64,000 nucleotides of DNA from Lewinella sp. 4G2 (lineage in GTDB: Bacteria > Bacteroidota > Bacteroidia > Chitinophagales > Saprospiraceae), in assembly GCF_001625015.1 (NCBI RefSeq), contig NZ_LVWJ02000014.1, positions 1,674,001-1,738,000 of the forward strand. Direction: 5' to 3'. This document shows positions 25,226 through 33,306 of the stretch, piece by piece. The notes beneath the pieces were generated by a model, which saw only the letters and a program-made list of their open reading frames with translations, made no database searches and was not told the DNA's origin. The number at the start of each line of letters is the position of its first letter. The stretch's first letter is position 1. Position numbers and translations under genes: made by a program.

Positions 25226-25951
25226 GTGAAGTTCTTACTACCCATTTTGCTACTCGTCGGGGCCAACGGCTGCTCTCAGACCGATCCGAATGCTCCCGGA
25301 GCGGAGTTTACGGGCAACGCTGATTTCAACATCAACGCTACGGACGTACGGTTTGACGACCAGTTGCAACAATTGATCTTTACCATCACCGTAGATGGAA
25401 ATGCTGGTGGCACCGTCCCCATGCCAGTTGGTAGCCTGGATGGTGCGCCCGTGCTCGGATATGTCGTCCCCACCACGCTCCGGGCCGAGGACGTTGGATT
25501 CGCCCCCACCGAAGGCATTGTAGCCATGGCGCTGACGAGCCACCCCGATTTCGATGATACCCCACTGTGGGACGAGAATACCGATAAGGATTACGCCAAC
25601 GATGGTGTAGTCTGGCACCCGCACTGGGTAATACTGGTCGAAGACGAACGGGTACCCGGCGGCCTCAGCGTAAAGCAATTTGCTGGATCTAGCGAAGGGC
25701 TACTTCCCCCAACGAACCCCGGGATGCCCATGTACATGGATTCTCCCGGCTTCCCCGTGCTAACGGATGGTAATGAGATCAAGGTCATCGTACCCGCTTA
25801 CCGGATGAACAACCAGACTCAGTTCAATTACGACGGCGTAGCGGCCTACATGCAGGTCATTGGTTCAGACACCGAGCGGCCGATGCTCGGGGTATATACG
25901 GTTTACAGTATCGCATCGGGCGACCTCTCGTTGCCCTATACGGTTCGGTAA
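25226..25951 (+). CDS. Predicted lipoprotein of unknown function
   Basis: 241 aa from GTG 25226. A short hydrophobic leader (KFLLPILLLVGANGC) ends in a lipobox-like Cys16. The mature part is acidic, with FNINATDVRFDDQLQQLIFT, a VWHPHWVIL segment (two His) and a GMPMYMDSPGFPV segment with two methionines near 185-190. A metal-binding role is conceivable but unproven. No confident family assignment. It lies 36 bp downstream of the CPVC gene, with an operator-like repeat between them, and belongs to the same putative MarR-controlled group. Confidence 0.72.
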   Translation: MKFLLPILLLVGANGCSQTDPNAPGAEFTGNADFNINATDVRFDDQLQQLIFTITVDGNAGGTVPMPVGSLDGAPVLGYVVPTTLRAEDVGFAPTEGIVAMALTSHPDFDDTPLWDENTDKDYANDGVVWHPHWVILVEDERVPGGLSVKQFAGSSEGLLPPTNPGMPMYMDSPGFPVLTDGNEIKVIVPAYRMNNQTQFNYDGVAAYMQVIGSDTERPMLGVYTVYSIASGDLSLPYTVR

Positions 25952-25993
25952 GCTTAAAATTGGAGACCTGCCCGCCTGATGGCGGATAGTGTT

Positions 25994-26021
25994 GGGGGAG
26001 CTGGGTATACCTGGTTCCCCC
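25994..26021 (+). terminator. Possible hairpin after lipoprotein gene
   Basis: GGGGGA (25994-25999) pairs with TCCCCC (26016-26021) around a TGGGTATACCTGG loop that can itself pair. It may attenuate read-through into the MarR gene. Confidence 0.4.
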
Positions 26022-26067
26022 TTCCTACCCGACCTACTTCGGTTCAGGTATTCTACTTTAGCGGCTG

Positions 26068-26676
26068 ATGAACGTACCCAGTAATCCGCAGGACCGCCAC
26101 GAAGACCTTGCCGCCAAGATCATCTTCGCCCTTGAGCGGAGTGGCGAAAGCATCCGCTTGGCCCGTGCCGCCGTGGCTCGTTCGGCGGGTTTGACGGATC
26201 TACAGCTGCGGGTCTTACGTTACGTTGCCTTTCATCTGGAGGACCCGCCGGGCGTGAGCCGGCTGTCAACAGAGTTTCAACTCAGCCGGCCGACCGTCAG
26301 CGAAACGGTCCGGTTACTCCTTAAAAAAGACTTAGTGGTGAAGCAACCGGATCCACACGATGGGCGGGCTTTCACGCTCGCGCCGAGTAAAGCTGGTTCT
26401 CAATTAATCGCTAGCCTCAGTGACCGCAAGCACCCGCACCTGAGCATTGTCCGTAAGCTTGACGAAGCGGCGGGGGATTCCCTCTACGGTAGCCTTTACC
26501 AGCTACTACACGATTTTCAACGGAGCGAACTCATCCCGTCACAACGGATGTGTCTGGATTGCCGCTACCTCAACCACCACGATGGTGCCCGCCATTGTAG
26601 CCTTCTCAACATCGAGCTGACGACGGAGAAATTACGGATTGATTGCGGGGAGTTTGAGGCGGGTACTGCACACTAG
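26068..26676 (+). CDS. MarR-family regulator with C-terminal four-cysteine motif
   Basis: 202 aa. The winged helix (about 55-125) has LTDLQLRVLRYVAFHLEDPP, STEFQLSRPTVSETVRLL as the recognition region and a wing at PDPHDGRAFTL. The C-terminal ~40 residues carry Cys162, 165, 177 and 193 (CLDC...HCSLL...IDCGEF), spaced like a small zinc or redox site and absent from classical MarR. Combined with the CPVC protein in the same cluster, thiol or metal sensing is a reasonable inference. Its TAG stop is the first three bases of a repeat unit (26674-26718). Confidence 0.85.
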   Translation: MNVPSNPQDRHEDLAAKIIFALERSGESIRLARAAVARSAGLTDLQLRVLRYVAFHLEDPPGVSRLSTEFQLSRPTVSETVRLLLKKDLVVKQPDPHDGRAFTLAPSKAGSQLIASLSDRKHPHLSIVRKLDEAAGDSLYGSLYQLLHDFQRSELIPSQRMCLDCRYLNHHDGARHCSLLNIELTTEKLRIDCGEFEAGTAH

Positions 26677-26718
26677 GTCCTTGGAACGTCCGACGTAGGA
26701 GGTCTTTCAAGCGTCCGG
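26674..26718. repeat. CCTTGGAACG-type palindromic unit at MarR stop codon
   Basis: A single forward unit, TAGGTCCTTGGAACGTCC ... CAAGCGTCCGG. Its first TAG is the MarR stop codon, so the element was captured exactly at the gene end and may act as its transcript terminus. Confidence 0.8.
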
Positions 26719-26762
26719 CTAGAGGAGTAGGTAGTCCGGATCGAAGTAAATGTTTTGCATTC

Positions 26763-26805
26763 TAACGAAACGCAGGTTAAATTAACGGCTGTTTCGTTAA
26801 CTTTG
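26763..26805 (+). promoter_or_regulatory. Inverted repeat and -7-like element before second AAA ATPase
   Basis: TAACGAAAC (26763-26771) and its inverse GTTTCGTTA (26791-26799) flank a smaller GTTAA-a-TTAAC dyad. The right arm runs into TAACTTTG (26798-26805), a match to the -7 consensus TAnnTTTG. It lies only 3 bp before the ATG at 26809, which would give a nearly leaderless transcript. The layout parallels 7814-7856. Confidence 0.45.
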
Positions 26806-26808
26806 TGT

Positions 26809-28131
26809 ATGGAATTTTACGGGCGAGAAGCCGAACTTGAACAACTGCAGTCAATAAATTCTACCAGCCGGCAACGGGCACGGATGACGATCATCACCGG
26901 TCGGCGGCGGGTGGGGAAGACTCGGCTGATCAAGCAAAGTCTAGGTGGACAGCCCTTTCTATACTTCTTCCTATCCAGAAAGGAGGAGCCATTATTGTGT
27001 CGGGATTTTCAGGAGCAAACCGAACGTTTATTAGGTGTGAAGATCATCGGGTCCATCACTCGGTTCAGCCAGCTATTTGAATGGCTCTGCGACTACGCGC
27101 AACGGGCGCACCTGAATTTGGTAATCGATGAGTTTCAGGAGTTCTTTCGTCTCAACCCCGCCGTTTATAGTGAGATCCAAAATCACTGGGATCAGTACAA
27201 GGACACCATGAAGATGAACCTCATCCTGAGTGGGTCGATACAGAGTCTGATGCAGCGGATTTTCGAGAACTACCAGGAACCACTCTTCGGCAGAGCTACG
27301 GCTAAAATTGTCCTTAAGCCGTTCTCGCCAGGGCAGCTCCGTAAACTGCTCGAGCTACACTACCCCGACTTCACCGCAAGAGATCTGCTTACCTTCTTTG
27401 CCGTGACGGGTGGCGTACCGCGTTACGTGGAATACTTCGTTGATAGTCAGGCCTTAACTCATGATGGGTTCATCAATGCTTTCTTAGATGGTACTTCTTT
27501 TTTCCGCGACGAGGGCAAAGCACTGCTATTAGACGAGTTTGGAAAAGACTACGGTGTCTACTTCAGTATTCTCTCCCTAATTGCGAGTGGCAAAACTGAT
27601 CGCGGTACCATTACTAGTACGCTACAAAAAGATATTGGTGGCCAACTTACTCGTTTGGAGGCCGTGTACGGTATCGTTAAAGCGCAGCGGCCGATGTTCA
27701 GCAAGCCTAACTCGCGAAATATTAATTTTTACATTAACGACGAGTTCCTCCGTTTTTGGTTCCGCTTCATTTTTAAAAACCAGCCGCCTTTAGAAATTGG
27801 CAATTATGACTACGTACGCGAAGTAATCGACCGGGACTTTTCCACTTTCGCGGGCGTAGCCCTGGAGAAATTCGTCCGCGCTGAGTTAGCGGCCACCGGG
27901 CAGTATTCTCACGTAGGCAACTACTGGGAGAAAGGTAACCAGAACGAGATCGACGTGATCGCCTACAACGAATTGACGAAGCAAGCTTTGATCGGGGAAG
28001 TCAAAATGCAGGCAAAAAAGATATCCCTCGATAAGCTTCGCATAAAGGCGGAAGCAGTGATGCGAAAACTGGGGAGATTCGAAGTTGCTTATCGAGGATT
28101 CAGTTTGGAAGATATTAAAAAACTGGGTTGA
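26809..28131 (+). CDS. AAA ATPase with C-terminal nuclease-like domain, second paralogue
   Basis: 440 aa from the ATG at 26809 (MEFYGREAELEQL). Walker A is GRRRVGKTR (31-39) and Walker B LVIDEFQEFF; the sensor-like SGSIQSLM matches CGSSQQMM in the paralogue at 7861-9225. The C-terminal motif is NEIDVIAYN...IGEVKM, again the D-ExK arrangement of PD-(D/E)xK-like folds. The biological role of the family is unknown. It is flanked on both sides by palindromic repeat units, and the two window copies are too divergent to be a recent duplication. Confidence 0.8.
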   Translation: MEFYGREAELEQLQSINSTSRQRARMTIITGRRRVGKTRLIKQSLGGQPFLYFFLSRKEEPLLCRDFQEQTERLLGVKIIGSITRFSQLFEWLCDYAQRAHLNLVIDEFQEFFRLNPAVYSEIQNHWDQYKDTMKMNLILSGSIQSLMQRIFENYQEPLFGRATAKIVLKPFSPGQLRKLLELHYPDFTARDLLTFFAVTGGVPRYVEYFVDSQALTHDGFINAFLDGTSFFRDEGKALLLDEFGKDYGVYFSILSLIASGKTDRGTITSTLQKDIGGQLTRLEAVYGIVKAQRPMFSKPNSRNINFYINDEFLRFWFRFIFKNQPPLEIGNYDYVREVIDRDFSTFAGVALEKFVRAELAATGQYSHVGNYWEKGNQNEIDVIAYNELTKQALIGEVKMQAKKISLDKLRIKAEAVMRKLGRFEVAYRGFSLEDIKKLG

Positions 28132-28144
28132 TCTTTCCTGGGAA

Positions 28145-28420
28145 CGGACGCTCGGAGGAACTCCCCACTTGCTGCGCGCGTGAGGAGCACGCTCCAAGGA
28201 CCTGTGGGCGGCGTGGGGATTAATCAGCTACTGTAATCTAGATCCTTGGAACGTCCGACGTAGGAGGTCTTCCAAGCGTCCGGTTACGTGTATGACCGCA
28301 CGCTCGCAGGACGATTATATTTCCGCTGCGCTACAATAGCATCGACGCTACGAGGAGCTAGGAAGTGATGGTAGGTAATTCCTTGGAACGTCCGACGTAG
28401 GAGGTCTTCCAAGCGTCCGT
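28145..28420. repeat. Composite palindromic repeat block 3
   Basis: Four units in series: inverted half with CCCCACTTGCTGCGCGCG centre (28145-28203); CCTTGGAACG-type forward unit (28239-28282); CTCGCAGG/GACGCTACGAGG unit (28295-28359); another forward unit (28373-28420). The order resembles blocks 1 and 2 joined. It fills most of the 437-bp gap before the phosphatase gene. Confidence 0.85.
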
Positions 28421-28568
28421 TCTTGAGTGAGGTATTTTGAGTTCATACCAGGCGCAAAGTCCACCGAGCTTTCGGACCTTCTCAAAAAGAATTAAAACGT
28501 ATTTAGACCTTTGCAGTATTTTATTGCGGGTCGACCGTATTTAACTCGTTACAACTATAGCATACCCC

Positions 28569-29177
28569 GTGGCCAATCCCCAACTCACCCAAACCATCAC
28601 CCAACTAAAAAGCGAGACCGACCTCATCCCGCCAGCCCGAAAACAAACCCTTGAGCGCCTCGCTGATTACATCCGACAGCAAAAGCAGCGGGGCGCCGTC
28701 CACCTCAACTTCATTTGTACCCACAATTCCCGCCGCAGCCACCTGGCGATGATCTGGGCCGCCGTTGCCGCAGCGGAGTACGGACTGGAGGGCGTGCATA
28801 CATACTCCGGCGGTACCGAAGCTACCGCCTTCAACTCTCGTGCCGTGGCCGCCCTGGAGCGTATTGGTTTTCGGGTGGATAAGCCTGGCGGCGATAACCC
28901 GCGCTACGCTGTCCGATTTTCTGACGAGCAGCCCGCGCTGATCTGTTATTCCAAGACCTTTGACGACCCCGCTAACCCTATCAAGGATTTTGCGGCCATT
29001 ATGACCTGCTCTGATGCGGATGAGAATTGCCCCTTTATTCCTGGTGTTGACCTGCGTTTGCCGCTTACTTATGAGGACCCTAAAACCGCAGATGATACGC
29101 CGAAGGAAGGGGAGCGGTACGAGGAGCGGGCGTGGCAGATTGGGCGGGAGCTGTTGTATGCTTTTGCTTTGGTTTAG
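28569..29177 (+). CDS. Low-molecular-weight phosphatase / ArsC-like protein
   Basis: 202 aa from GTG 28569; no other start precedes the conserved core. The P-loop is FICTHNSRRSHLA, fitting C-x5-R(S) of low-molecular-weight tyrosine phosphatases and thioredoxin-linked arsenate reductases. MTCSDADENCPFIPG supplies further cysteines and aspartates, matching the ArsC-type redox Cys/Asp region. About 45 N-terminal residues precede the P-loop and are helical. Arsenate reductase or protein-tyrosine phosphatase both remain possible; no ars transporter is adjacent. Confidence 0.8.
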   Translation: MANPQLTQTITQLKSETDLIPPARKQTLERLADYIRQQKQRGAVHLNFICTHNSRRSHLAMIWAAVAAAEYGLEGVHTYSGGTEATAFNSRAVAALERIGFRVDKPGGDNPRYAVRFSDEQPALICYSKTFDDPANPIKDFAAIMTCSDADENCPFIPGVDLRLPLTYEDPKTADDTPKEGERYEERAWQIGRELLYAFALV

Positions 29178-29317
29178 GGTGGGGTTGGCTAAATCGCCGT
29201 CTCCCCAAACGATGATTAAAGCAAGGGTTGAGTTCCAGCTAAAGCTTGATCGTCAAATCTCTGATGCCATAGTTTCCGTTCAGGCTTCGGGGTGTTGTTC
29301 CTCATCCCTATTTCATC

Positions 29318-29334
29318 GCACCCGCGTCAGCGCC
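29318..29334 (-). repeat. Dispersed 17-bp repeat, intergenic
   Basis: GCACCCGCGTCAGCGCC, exact to consensus, 10 bp downstream of the ABC permease stop. Confidence 0.8.
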
Positions 29335-29344
29335 AAACCATCCA

Positions 29345-30460
29345 TCAACTCACTTTCCGGTAAGTCAAGATCGCCAGCCCGTTAAAGACGAGCCCCAAAA
29401 CCGCCGTCACCCGGAAGTTCCACGCCACGTCAGCCAGGCCGCTGCCCTTTAGCAGGACTTTGCGCATTACCGCTACGAAGTGCGCCACCGGGTTCGGGAT
29501 GGTAAGCACCTGCGCCCAGTCGGGCATGCTCTCGATCGGGGTGAACAGTCCACTCATTAATATGAAAACCATCACAAAGAAAAATGCAACCAGCATAGCC
29601 TGTTGCTGGGTGTCGACCAGGTTAGAAATGAATAACCCGATACCAAGTACTGCGATTAGGCTAACCAGACAATAGCCAAATACCACCAGAAGACTGCCCT
29701 CGATCGGTACGTTGAAGATCAACTTGCCGGCAGTCAGTCCTATCGTCAGCAGGAACATACCGATGAACAGGAAGGGAACCATTTTGCCGAGAATGAATTG
29801 CCAGCTTTTGATCGGAGTCACGTTGATTTGCTCAATGGTGCCGATCTCCCGTTCGCGAACTGTATTCATCGCCGAAAGCAGAATAACCAGAATGATCACC
29901 AGCTCCCCTAGAATACCGGGCACCATGAAGTGTTTATAGTCTAAGTCGGGGTTATACCAGTTCGCTGAGGCCACTTCGATCCTTGGTGCCTTACTGCTAT
30001 TCCCGCCATGGGCCTCCAGACGAATATCCTGGTTGAAATCCTGAATGATAGCCGATAGATAACCAGAGCCGACCGTTGCCGCCTGCCCGTTGATGGCGTT
30101 GACGAGCATTTGCAGCTTCACCTGCTCCCCCGTCAGGAAATTGCGCTCGAAGTCGGGTGGGATGTTGAGCACGATGTCCGACGTGCCCGCCAGCAAACCA
30201 TGATTGGCCAGGTGAGTGGCCGGTGGCGCATCGATAAGCGTAAAACGATCGGAGGCGCGAACTTGCCCGATTAATTGCCGCGAATACTGCGAACGATCCA
30301 GGTCGGTAACCGTGAGGTTGACGTTCTTCACCTCGCTGTCTGCGGCAAACGATAGCAGGATAAGTTGCATGATCGGCATCACCGTCATCATCGGCAACAT
30401 TGCTTTATTGCCAAGGATCTGAATGAACTCTTTCTGGATGATGAAAAACAAACGGCGCAT
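29345..30460 (-). CDS. ABC-2 permease, YbhR-like
   Basis: 371 aa: one N-terminal TM helix, a ~150-residue extracytoplasmic domain, then five TM segments with the ABC-2 signature around RERE IGTIEQINVTPIKSW. It is the last gene of an efflux operon and lies 6 bp after its partner permease (30467-31570), with which it should form the heterodimeric channel. E. coli YbhFSR exports drugs and cations; the substrate here is unknown. A dispersed-repeat copy (29318-29334) lies 10 bp past the stop. Confidence 0.9.
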   Translation of the reverse strand: MRRLFFIIQKEFIQILGNKAMLPMMTVMPIMQLILLSFAADSEVKNVNLTVTDLDRSQYSRQLIGQVRASDRFTLIDAPPATHLANHGLLAGTSDIVLNIPPDFERNFLTGEQVKLQMLVNAINGQAATVGSGYLSAIIQDFNQDIRLEAHGGNSSKAPRIEVASANWYNPDLDYKHFMVPGILGELVIILVILLSAMNTVREREIGTIEQINVTPIKSWQFILGKMVPFLFIGMFLLTIGLTAGKLIFNVPIEGSLLVVFGYCLVSLIAVLGIGLFISNLVDTQQQAMLVAFFFVMVFILMSGLFTPIESMPDWAQVLTIPNPVAHFVAVMRKVLLKGSGLADVAWNFRVTAVLGLVFNGLAILTYRKVS

Positions 30461-30466
30461 GGCAGA

Positions 30467-31570
30467 TTATTTGGTACGGACTTTGAAATTGACCCAACTA
30501 AGGCCAAGTAATAACAGCGTCATTCCTCCCAGCACCAACGTCGGTATCCAAAGGAAATTCATTCCCAACCCCTTCAGCATGACGCCCTTCAGCAGCTCGA
30601 TGAAATAGGTCGCTGGTATGATCTTCGAAACTTGCTGCAAAAACCAGGGCATACTGGTGATCGGGAAAATGAATCCGGAGAGTAGCATCGACGGCATCAG
30701 CAACGAGAACAGGGAACCCATCATCGCTTCCTGTTGGGTAGCGGACCGCGTGGAAATCAGGATGCCGAGTGACAGGGCGGTTAGCACGTACAACAAGCAA
30801 AAGGACAGAAGCAGCACCAGACTACCTAGCACGGGGACGTCAAATACAAAGTAACCCATCACCAGGATCACTATTGCGTTAACCATCGAGATCACGACGT
30901 AGGGCGTCACTTTCCCGAGGATGATGGTCAGCGGGGAGAGGGGGCTGACCAGCAGCAGGTCCATTGTCCCCGTCTCCTTTTCCCGGGCAATTGTCAGGCT
31001 GGTCATCATCGCCGAGATCAGCAGCAGGATGATGGCAATTACCCCGGGGATGAAATTATAGGCGTTGATCAGTAGTGGATTATACACTAGCTGCGTTTCT
31101 ACTCCGATCTGGAAGCTCCCCGGCCCACTGGCGTACCGTTGCTGGAAACTGTTGATGATCTGTCCGGTGTAATTGAGCATGGTCGTGGCGTAATTCGGGT
31201 CGGAACCATCTGCTAGTAGTTGCAATGACGTACGCTTACGGCGAAAAAAATCCTCTTCGAAATCCGGCGGAATAACTACGCCCATCTTCACTTCACCGGA
31301 GCGGAACAGCGCGTCGAGTTGATCGAGGTTCTGCGGTTCGCCGGCCAGGCTGAAATAGCCCGTAGCAGTCATTTCGTTGATCAATTCACGACTCAACTCA
31401 TCGTGGGCATGGTCGATCACCGCCACCGGCGCGTTACGGAACTCAGTCGTCACGGCATAGCCGAAGATCAGTACTTGCGCGATGGGCATACCCAGGATGA
31501 TCACCAGCGTGCGCGTATCCCGCAAAATGTGGTAAAACTCTTTACGAACGAAGGCCAGAAAGGAGCGCAT
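30467..31570 (-). CDS. ABC-2 permease, YbhS-like
   Basis: 367 aa ABC-2 family membrane protein: first TM (LVIILGMPIAQVLIFGYAV), a large periplasmic loop with VVIPPDFEEDFFRRK, then five TM helices with TIAREKETGTMDLLLVSPLSP between the first two. It is paired with the next permease gene 6 bp downstream. A 110-bp gap containing a dispersed-repeat copy separates it from the ATPase gene, so expression may be uncoupled there. Confidence 0.9.
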   Translation of the reverse strand: MRSFLAFVRKEFYHILRDTRTLVIILGMPIAQVLIFGYAVTTEFRNAPVAVIDHAHDELSRELINEMTATGYFSLAGEPQNLDQLDALFRSGEVKMGVVIPPDFEEDFFRRKRTSLQLLADGSDPNYATTMLNYTGQIINSFQQRYASGPGSFQIGVETQLVYNPLLINAYNFIPGVIAIILLLISAMMTSLTIAREKETGTMDLLLVSPLSPLTIILGKVTPYVVISMVNAIVILVMGYFVFDVPVLGSLVLLLSFCLLYVLTALSLGILISTRSATQQEAMMGSLFSLLMPSMLLSGFIFPITSMPWFLQQVSKIIPATYFIELLKGVMLKGLGMNFLWIPTLVLGGMTLLLLGLSWVNFKVRTK

Positions 31571-31613
31571 AGTAAAAGTTTTTTGGCCTACTAGTCCAGT
31601 GTTAGATGGTTTT

Positions 31614-31630
31614 GGCGCTGACGCAGGTGC
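31614..31630 (+). repeat. Dispersed 17-bp repeat, intergenic in efflux operon
   Basis: GGCGCTGACGCAGGTGC, exact to consensus, between the ATPase and permease genes. Confidence 0.8.
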
Positions 31631-31680
31631 GAATAATTGGATAATGGAACAGGGAATGGAGAGCCAGTTGTAATCAATGG

Positions 31681-32400
31681 TTAGCGGACGAGCCGGAGAA
31701 ATACCTCATCCATTGATTTGGCGGAGAACCTTTCCCGCAATTCTCCGGGAGTGCCCAACGCTGCGATCTTTCCCGCCACCATGATGGAAATGCGGTCGCA
31801 GTATTCAGCCTCATCCATGTAGTGGGTAGTGACGAAAATTGTCCGGCCATCCGCCGCTGACGCGTAGATCATTTCCCAGAATTGCCGCCGCGTAGCCGGG
31901 TCGACACCACCGGTAGGTTCGTCGAGGAAAACAACGTCGGGATCGTGAACGCCCGCCACGGCAAATGACAAGCGTTGTTTCCAACCCAATGGCAGACCTC
32001 CGACTTTCTCGTCGGCCTTACCTTCCAGCTGTAGTTCGGCCAGAATTTCGTTCGTCTTCTCCTTGATTGCCTTACGGCTCAACCCGTATACGCCGCCATA
32101 GAAGTTGATATTTTGGCGTACGGAAAGGTCCTCGTAAAGGCTGAACTTCTGGCTCATGTAGCCGATACGTTCCTTTACCCGTTCGCTCTCGGTCATCAAG
32201 TCCAGTCCGGCTACCGTCGCCTCCCCACTGGTGGGCTTACTCAGACCGATCAGCATTTTGATGGCGGTTGTTTTGCCCGCGCCGTTAGCCCCCAGGAAGC
32301 CGAATACCTCACCCCGCCCCACCTCAAAGGTGATGGCGTCCACGGCGGTAAAGTCCCCGAATTTTTTGGTCAGCCCTTCGGCGGTAATTACGTTGTCCAA
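31681..32400 (-). CDS. ABC transporter ATP-binding protein (YbhF C-half-like)
   Basis: 239 aa. Walker A is GANGAGKTT (near residues 35-43) and Walker B VVFLDEPTGGVDP. The signature is the divergent LPLGWKQRLS in place of LSGGQ, as in the second half of YbhF. It probably pairs with the neighbouring ATPase (32407-33306), whose signature is canonical, giving one regular and one degenerate site. The two are 6 bp apart; in E. coli the two halves are fused in one protein, here they are separate genes. Confidence 0.92.
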   Translation of the reverse strand: MDNVITAEGLTKKFGDFTAVDAITFEVGRGEVFGFLGANGAGKTTAIKMLIGLSKPTSGEATVAGLDLMTESERVKERIGYMSQKFSLYEDLSVRQNINFYGGVYGLSRKAIKEKTNEILAELQLEGKADEKVGGLPLGWKQRLSFAVAGVHDPDVVFLDEPTGGVDPATRRQFWEMIYASAADGRTIFVTTHYMDEAEYCDRISIMVAGKIAALGTPGELRERFSAKSMDEVFLRLVR

Positions 32401-32406
32401 ATCAGT

Positions 32407-33306
32407 TTACATTAGGGCAAGGAACACGTCCTCGATGGTGGCCTCCGCCGGTTTTACGACGACGCTGCCGTGACCGGACTGACGGGCGTAGGCGGAGATT
32501 TCATCCTCGGTAGTACCTGGCTTCCCGGTGAGGTGAAGAAACTCCCCGAAGACCTCCACGCGCCGGGCAAAGGGTGCTTCGCGCAGGTCGAGCAGTAATT
32601 GGTAGTAGTCGTCGGCGCGGACCGCGAAGAGGTTATGGTCGAAATTGTCGACGATGCGGGCCGGCTCGTCCAGGGCCAGGATCTTCCCGGTTTGGAGCAG
32701 GGCCACGCGCTCGCAGCGGGCGGCCTCGTCCATATAAGGCGTCGAAACCAGGATGGTAATCCCGGCTTTTTTGAGTTCGGCGAGCATAACCCAAAAATCG
32801 TCGCGGCTGACGGCATCAACGCCAGTGGTTGGCTCGTCCAGGAGAAGCACCTTCGGCTGATGGATCAGGGCGCAGCACAGGGCTAGCTTTTGCTTCATCC
32901 CACCGGAGAGCGCGCCGGCACGCCGCGTGCGGAAGGGCTCGATTTGTTCGTAGATTGGCTCGATCAGGTGGTAGTTTGCCTTGATGGTCGTACCGAAGAT
33001 GGTAGCGAAGAAATTGAGGTTCTCGGCAACGGATAAATCCTGGTAAAGGGAAAATTTTCCCGGCATGTAACCCACGTGGCGGCGGATGCTTTTGTAGTCC
33101 CTGTTCACGTCCCAGCCGGCAACGGTCGCCCGCCCCGAATCGGGGATGAGCAGCGTCGTAAGGATCTTGAAAAGGGTGGATTTTCCCGCTCCGTCCGGCC
33201 CTAGCAGCCCGAAGCGTTCCCCCGGGGCAATGCTCAGGGTAAGGTTATCCAGTGCCAGGGTGTCCCCGTAGGATTTGGAGATACCTTCTATTTCTATACC
33301 GTTCAT
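32407..33306 (-). CDS. ABC transporter ATP-binding protein (YbhF N-half-like)
   Basis: 299 aa. Walker A is GPDGAGKST (about 36-44), the signature LSGGMKQKL, and Walker B VLLLDEPTTGVD. A ~70-residue C-terminal extension contains an ACT/DUF4162-like region typical of drug-export ATPases. The start overlaps the stop of the upstream membrane-fusion gene by 4 bp. It drives the ABC-2 permeases at 29345-31570 together with the smaller ATPase. Confidence 0.92.
   Translation of the reverse strand: MNGIEIEGISKSYGDTLALDNLTLSIAPGERFGLLGPDGAGKSTLFKILTTLLIPDSGRATVAGWDVNRDYKSIRRHVGYMPGKFSLYQDLSVAENLNFFATIFGTTIKANYHLIEPIYEQIEPFRTRRAGALSGGMKQKLALCCALIHQPKVLLLDEPTTGVDAVSRDDFWVMLAELKKAGITILVSTPYMDEAARCERVALLQTGKILALDEPARIVDNFDHNLFAVRADDYYQLLLDLREAPFARRVEVFGEFLHLTGKPGTTEDEISAYARQSGHGSVVVKPAEATIEDVFLALM

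Noticed and set aside
23765..28420. CRISPR array
   Set aside because: Units differ in length and orientation, spacers are irregular and partly homologous, and no cas genes are present.
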